Source of the DNA: Centroberyx gerrardi
Taxonomy: Eukaryota > Chordata > Actinopteri > Beryciformes > Berycidae
Reading direction: 5' to 3'
Length of the DNA stretch: 64,000 bases
NCBI RefSeq assembly: GCF_048128805.1
Contig: NC_136020.1
Coordinates: 8,515,653-8,579,652 of the forward strand
Shown here: piece after piece, positions 61,777-64,000 of the stretch
Layout of the letters: every line of letters begins with the position of its first letter
Position numbering within the stretch: position 1 is the stretch's first letter
The notes under the pieces: model-generated
Database searches by the model: none
What the model was told of the DNA's origin: nothing
Seen by the model: only the letters and a program-made list of their open reading frames with translations
Position numbers and translations under genes: made by a program

Positions 61777-64000
61777 ATGTTTACATTTAGCTTGACATTT
61801 ATCCGACAGTAAGTGAAGAACAGCTTTGTTTTATTGTTATTTTATTTAGACCTGAATGTGTATGACTTCGACATTTGTATGTTCGCCATATTCTCAAGAA
61901 TGGGAACAACGTTGTTTGCCTCTAATGACGCATGGCGGCTGTAATGTTAAGCTTTGACTGTGTCGCTATTTGACTTTGAAACGATGCATGAATTACAGAT
62001 TGAAGTAGTATGTCCATTCTATTTAAGCCATAGCTCTACGAGTTAATCTAGTAAATGACAGAGATTCCGCCTCGCTCTTGCTGGTGAAATAGATGCACAT
62101 GGCTTATAACCTGGTTGTATTTTCATACAGTGGGGAAACACAATACAACAGAGACAAGTTGCTGCAAGGTATGTTGACTAAAATATGAAGGCTGCATTCC
62201 ACTGAGGACCCTCACTTTTCCTGTCCAGCCACACTGTTCAGCTGTGGTTAAACATGTGGGTGTGACACTGCATATCTTTACATTTTACTGTGAACTAACA
62301 CTGGAGTTGACCTGACCTAACACTGCCATACAACCTGTGTTTTTCTATACAAATAGTAAATGAAGACTATTTGAAACTTGTGTCCAACAGTTCTAAGATG
62401 CTGCTCTTTTGAACACGGTACAAAACCCATTATTACACAGACTGTAACAGGTAGAAACCCTCACAGCATCTTGTGTCGTGTCGGCAGGTCAAGGCGTGGA
62501 CACGGTCCTGTCAGAGACGGGGCTGCGGCAGGCCGAGGCGGTCGGCCTGTACCTCAGAGACCTCACATTCAACAGTGTGTTCGTCAGTAACCTGCAGCGG
62601 GCCTGCCAGGTGAGACAGACACATTCATTTTTAATTTGTATTTTTTTTAACACTTGCCTGTCATCGGTTAATTCATATGTAGTAAACCTGTGCAGCTGGA
62701 CAGTGGATGGAGGATTGCTGGTTCTTAACTGGCTTAAGTGATACAGCTGTGGTTGGTACAGATTTAATGTGATGTCTGTAAACGCATATGTAAATCTGAT
62801 AAGCAGTGAGAATGTTTTGCTACTTTCATGCGCTTTCTGGTAAATATGACACTATACTGTTCCCCATCATGGACAAATAAGTCACCTGGTAAAATGTCTC
62901 ATTGATGTGAAGAATAAAGGAAAACAGGATATAGAAAACAGGATGTAAAAAACTTGCAGATATTGAATAGTTGGGTTACAATCATCTCTCCGTGGTCTTT
63001 GACTCACTAAGAACATTTGAATGACTTGGTAGTTTCTCCATGACAAGCTGGTTCTCTATGTATTGAGTCAGTAATTTCCAGATGTCATTTCCTTTTTCAG
63101 ACTGCTGAACTAATTCTGAGGAACAACACTCACTGTTCTGGCACGGAGATGGTTTTGGACTCATTACTCAGAGAGAGGGTACGAACTCTTGTCTTCAAAC
63201 CATACAGACAAATATCAAAGCTTTATATTCTATACTCCTCCTGAAGTTGTTTGTCCTCTGAGTCCTAATTGTGGTTGTTCATCATGCAGAGTTTTGGCGT
63301 TGCTGAGGGACGGCCCAAAGAGGACCTGAAGAACATGGCCAACGCCGCCGGCCAGTCGAGTCGTGACTACACCCCTCCAGGAGGAGAGACCTTGGACCAG
63401 GTGAGTCTGATACTGTCCAGAATCAGCTTTGGAAACTGATTCAGTCGATATTACTTTACTGTAGGAAAGTTGAAAATAGCCTCTTGGAAACTCAAGGTCA
63501 AGAGATTATAGCTTGTACAACAGCGCCATGCAGTGGTCTTGTTGGGGACATTACATTTTTAAAAATTCCAGAGAACTCATGTTTGTGTTTTTTTTTTCTT
63601 TTTCTGCTGGTTCACAACTCTCAAATTTCTGGAGTCGACTGTGACTTTGTTTGCAGTTGTGGGAGTCACTGGAATCGATTTCTTGACTCCTATAGATTCC
63701 ATATAAGCTTCATCTGAGACCGCTGTGTATGTGACACCCAGAAGGCTAACGGGAAACAGCCTAAAGATAATTAACACAAATTAAGAAATCTGGGTAATGT
63801 TGCAAGAGCAATTATAAGTTTGGACCAATTGAGCTTGAATGCTTGAATTGATCTTTGATTGATCTATCATTCTAATGATCATTCTAATTCTCAGCTCAGT
63901 ATCCCTGGCTGAAGGTATGCCTACCTCTACCCCGTTTCTAATTTGCCTCAAGTTTTTTCTAATTGACTCCTGAGCAGTTAGCTATGTTTAACTCCCTCAA
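61777..64000 (+). CDS. tigar: TIGAR, fructose-2,6-bisphosphatase family, 3' partial
   Basis: Histidine-phosphatase family enzyme that degrades fructose-2,6-bisphosphate (and 2,3-BPG), lowering glycolysis and favouring the pentose-phosphate pathway. Exons 61777-61808, 62131-62168, 62488-62609, 63101-63178 and 63290-63400 give 127 codons in frame (human 270 residues). The RHG motif is split by intron 1 (FIR-HGETQYN), with Arg10 and the phospho-accepting His11. QGQGVD and LSETG follow. Arg61 and Glu89 (in RERSFGVAEG) fit the substrate pocket and acid residue. The last visible segment is TPPGGETLDQ. The final exon, carrying the second catalytic His, must lie beyond the right edge; 63401-64000 is intron. 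Adjacent ccnd2 matches the human order. Confidence 0.93.

Noticed and set aside
1-64000. Retrovirus-like, Polinton-like or toxin-gene remains
   Set aside because: I saw no LTR pair, capsid or envelope-like coding, or toxin fold anywhere in the window. Weak matches were all better explained as MITE, LINE or simple repeat.

Overview
The window is vertebrate nuclear DNA, most likely from a teleost fish. Genes are spliced with GT-AG introns, and intergenic DNA is AT-rich with many microsatellites and MITEs. The proteins are clear orthologues of vertebrate genes but differ from the mammalian forms in a fish-like way. No bacterial operon, CRISPR array, tRNA or rRNA gene was seen. I rebuilt gene models by following GT-AG boundaries and checking that exon phases join. 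Every multi-exon model below closes in frame.

Layout, left to right. (1) golgb1 (giantin, Golgi tether), + strand, 1-13518: 18 coding exons, one of about 5.1 kb, lacking only the first coding exon(s). (2) hcls1 (HS1, cortactin family, leukocyte actin regulator), + strand, CDS 17493-21589, 15 coding exons, with an expanded actin-binding repeat array. (3) llph, - strand, CDS 22476-23583, tail-to-tail with hcls1. (4) pex26 (peroxisomal membrane anchor), + strand, CDS 24436-25801, head-to-head with llph across a short shared promoter with CCAAT boxes. (5) usp18 (ISG15 protease and interferon brake), + strand, CDS 27091-30290, with an interferon-response element just upstream. (6) About 19 kb without a credible gene (30.7-49.6 kb). 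(7) ccnd2 (cyclin D2), + strand, CDS 49841-58168, with a roughly 3 kb 3' UTR rich in microRNA seed matches. (8) tigar, + strand, from 61777, five exons in the window; the last exon lies beyond the right edge.

The order joins blocks that lie apart in human: GOLGB1-HCLS1 (3q13), LLPH (12q14), PEX26-USP18 (22q11) and CCND2-TIGAR (12p13). The genes do not form one pathway. Local pairs share logic: llph/pex26 share a promoter, hcls1/llph share a termination zone, and ccnd2/tigar is an ancient neighbour pair.

I did not find a wholly new system. The observations most worth a second look are: the hcls1 repeat expansion with near-identical exon-intron units; a roughly 460-bp near-palindrome in a golgb1 intron; a 31-bp minisatellite whose unit contains a perfect dyad; paired CRE-like sites 20 bp apart at tigar; clustered miR-26, miR-15/16 and let-7 seed matches in ccnd2; and several MITEs around usp18. 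Repeat classes and regulatory sites are read by eye and are less certain than the gene models.
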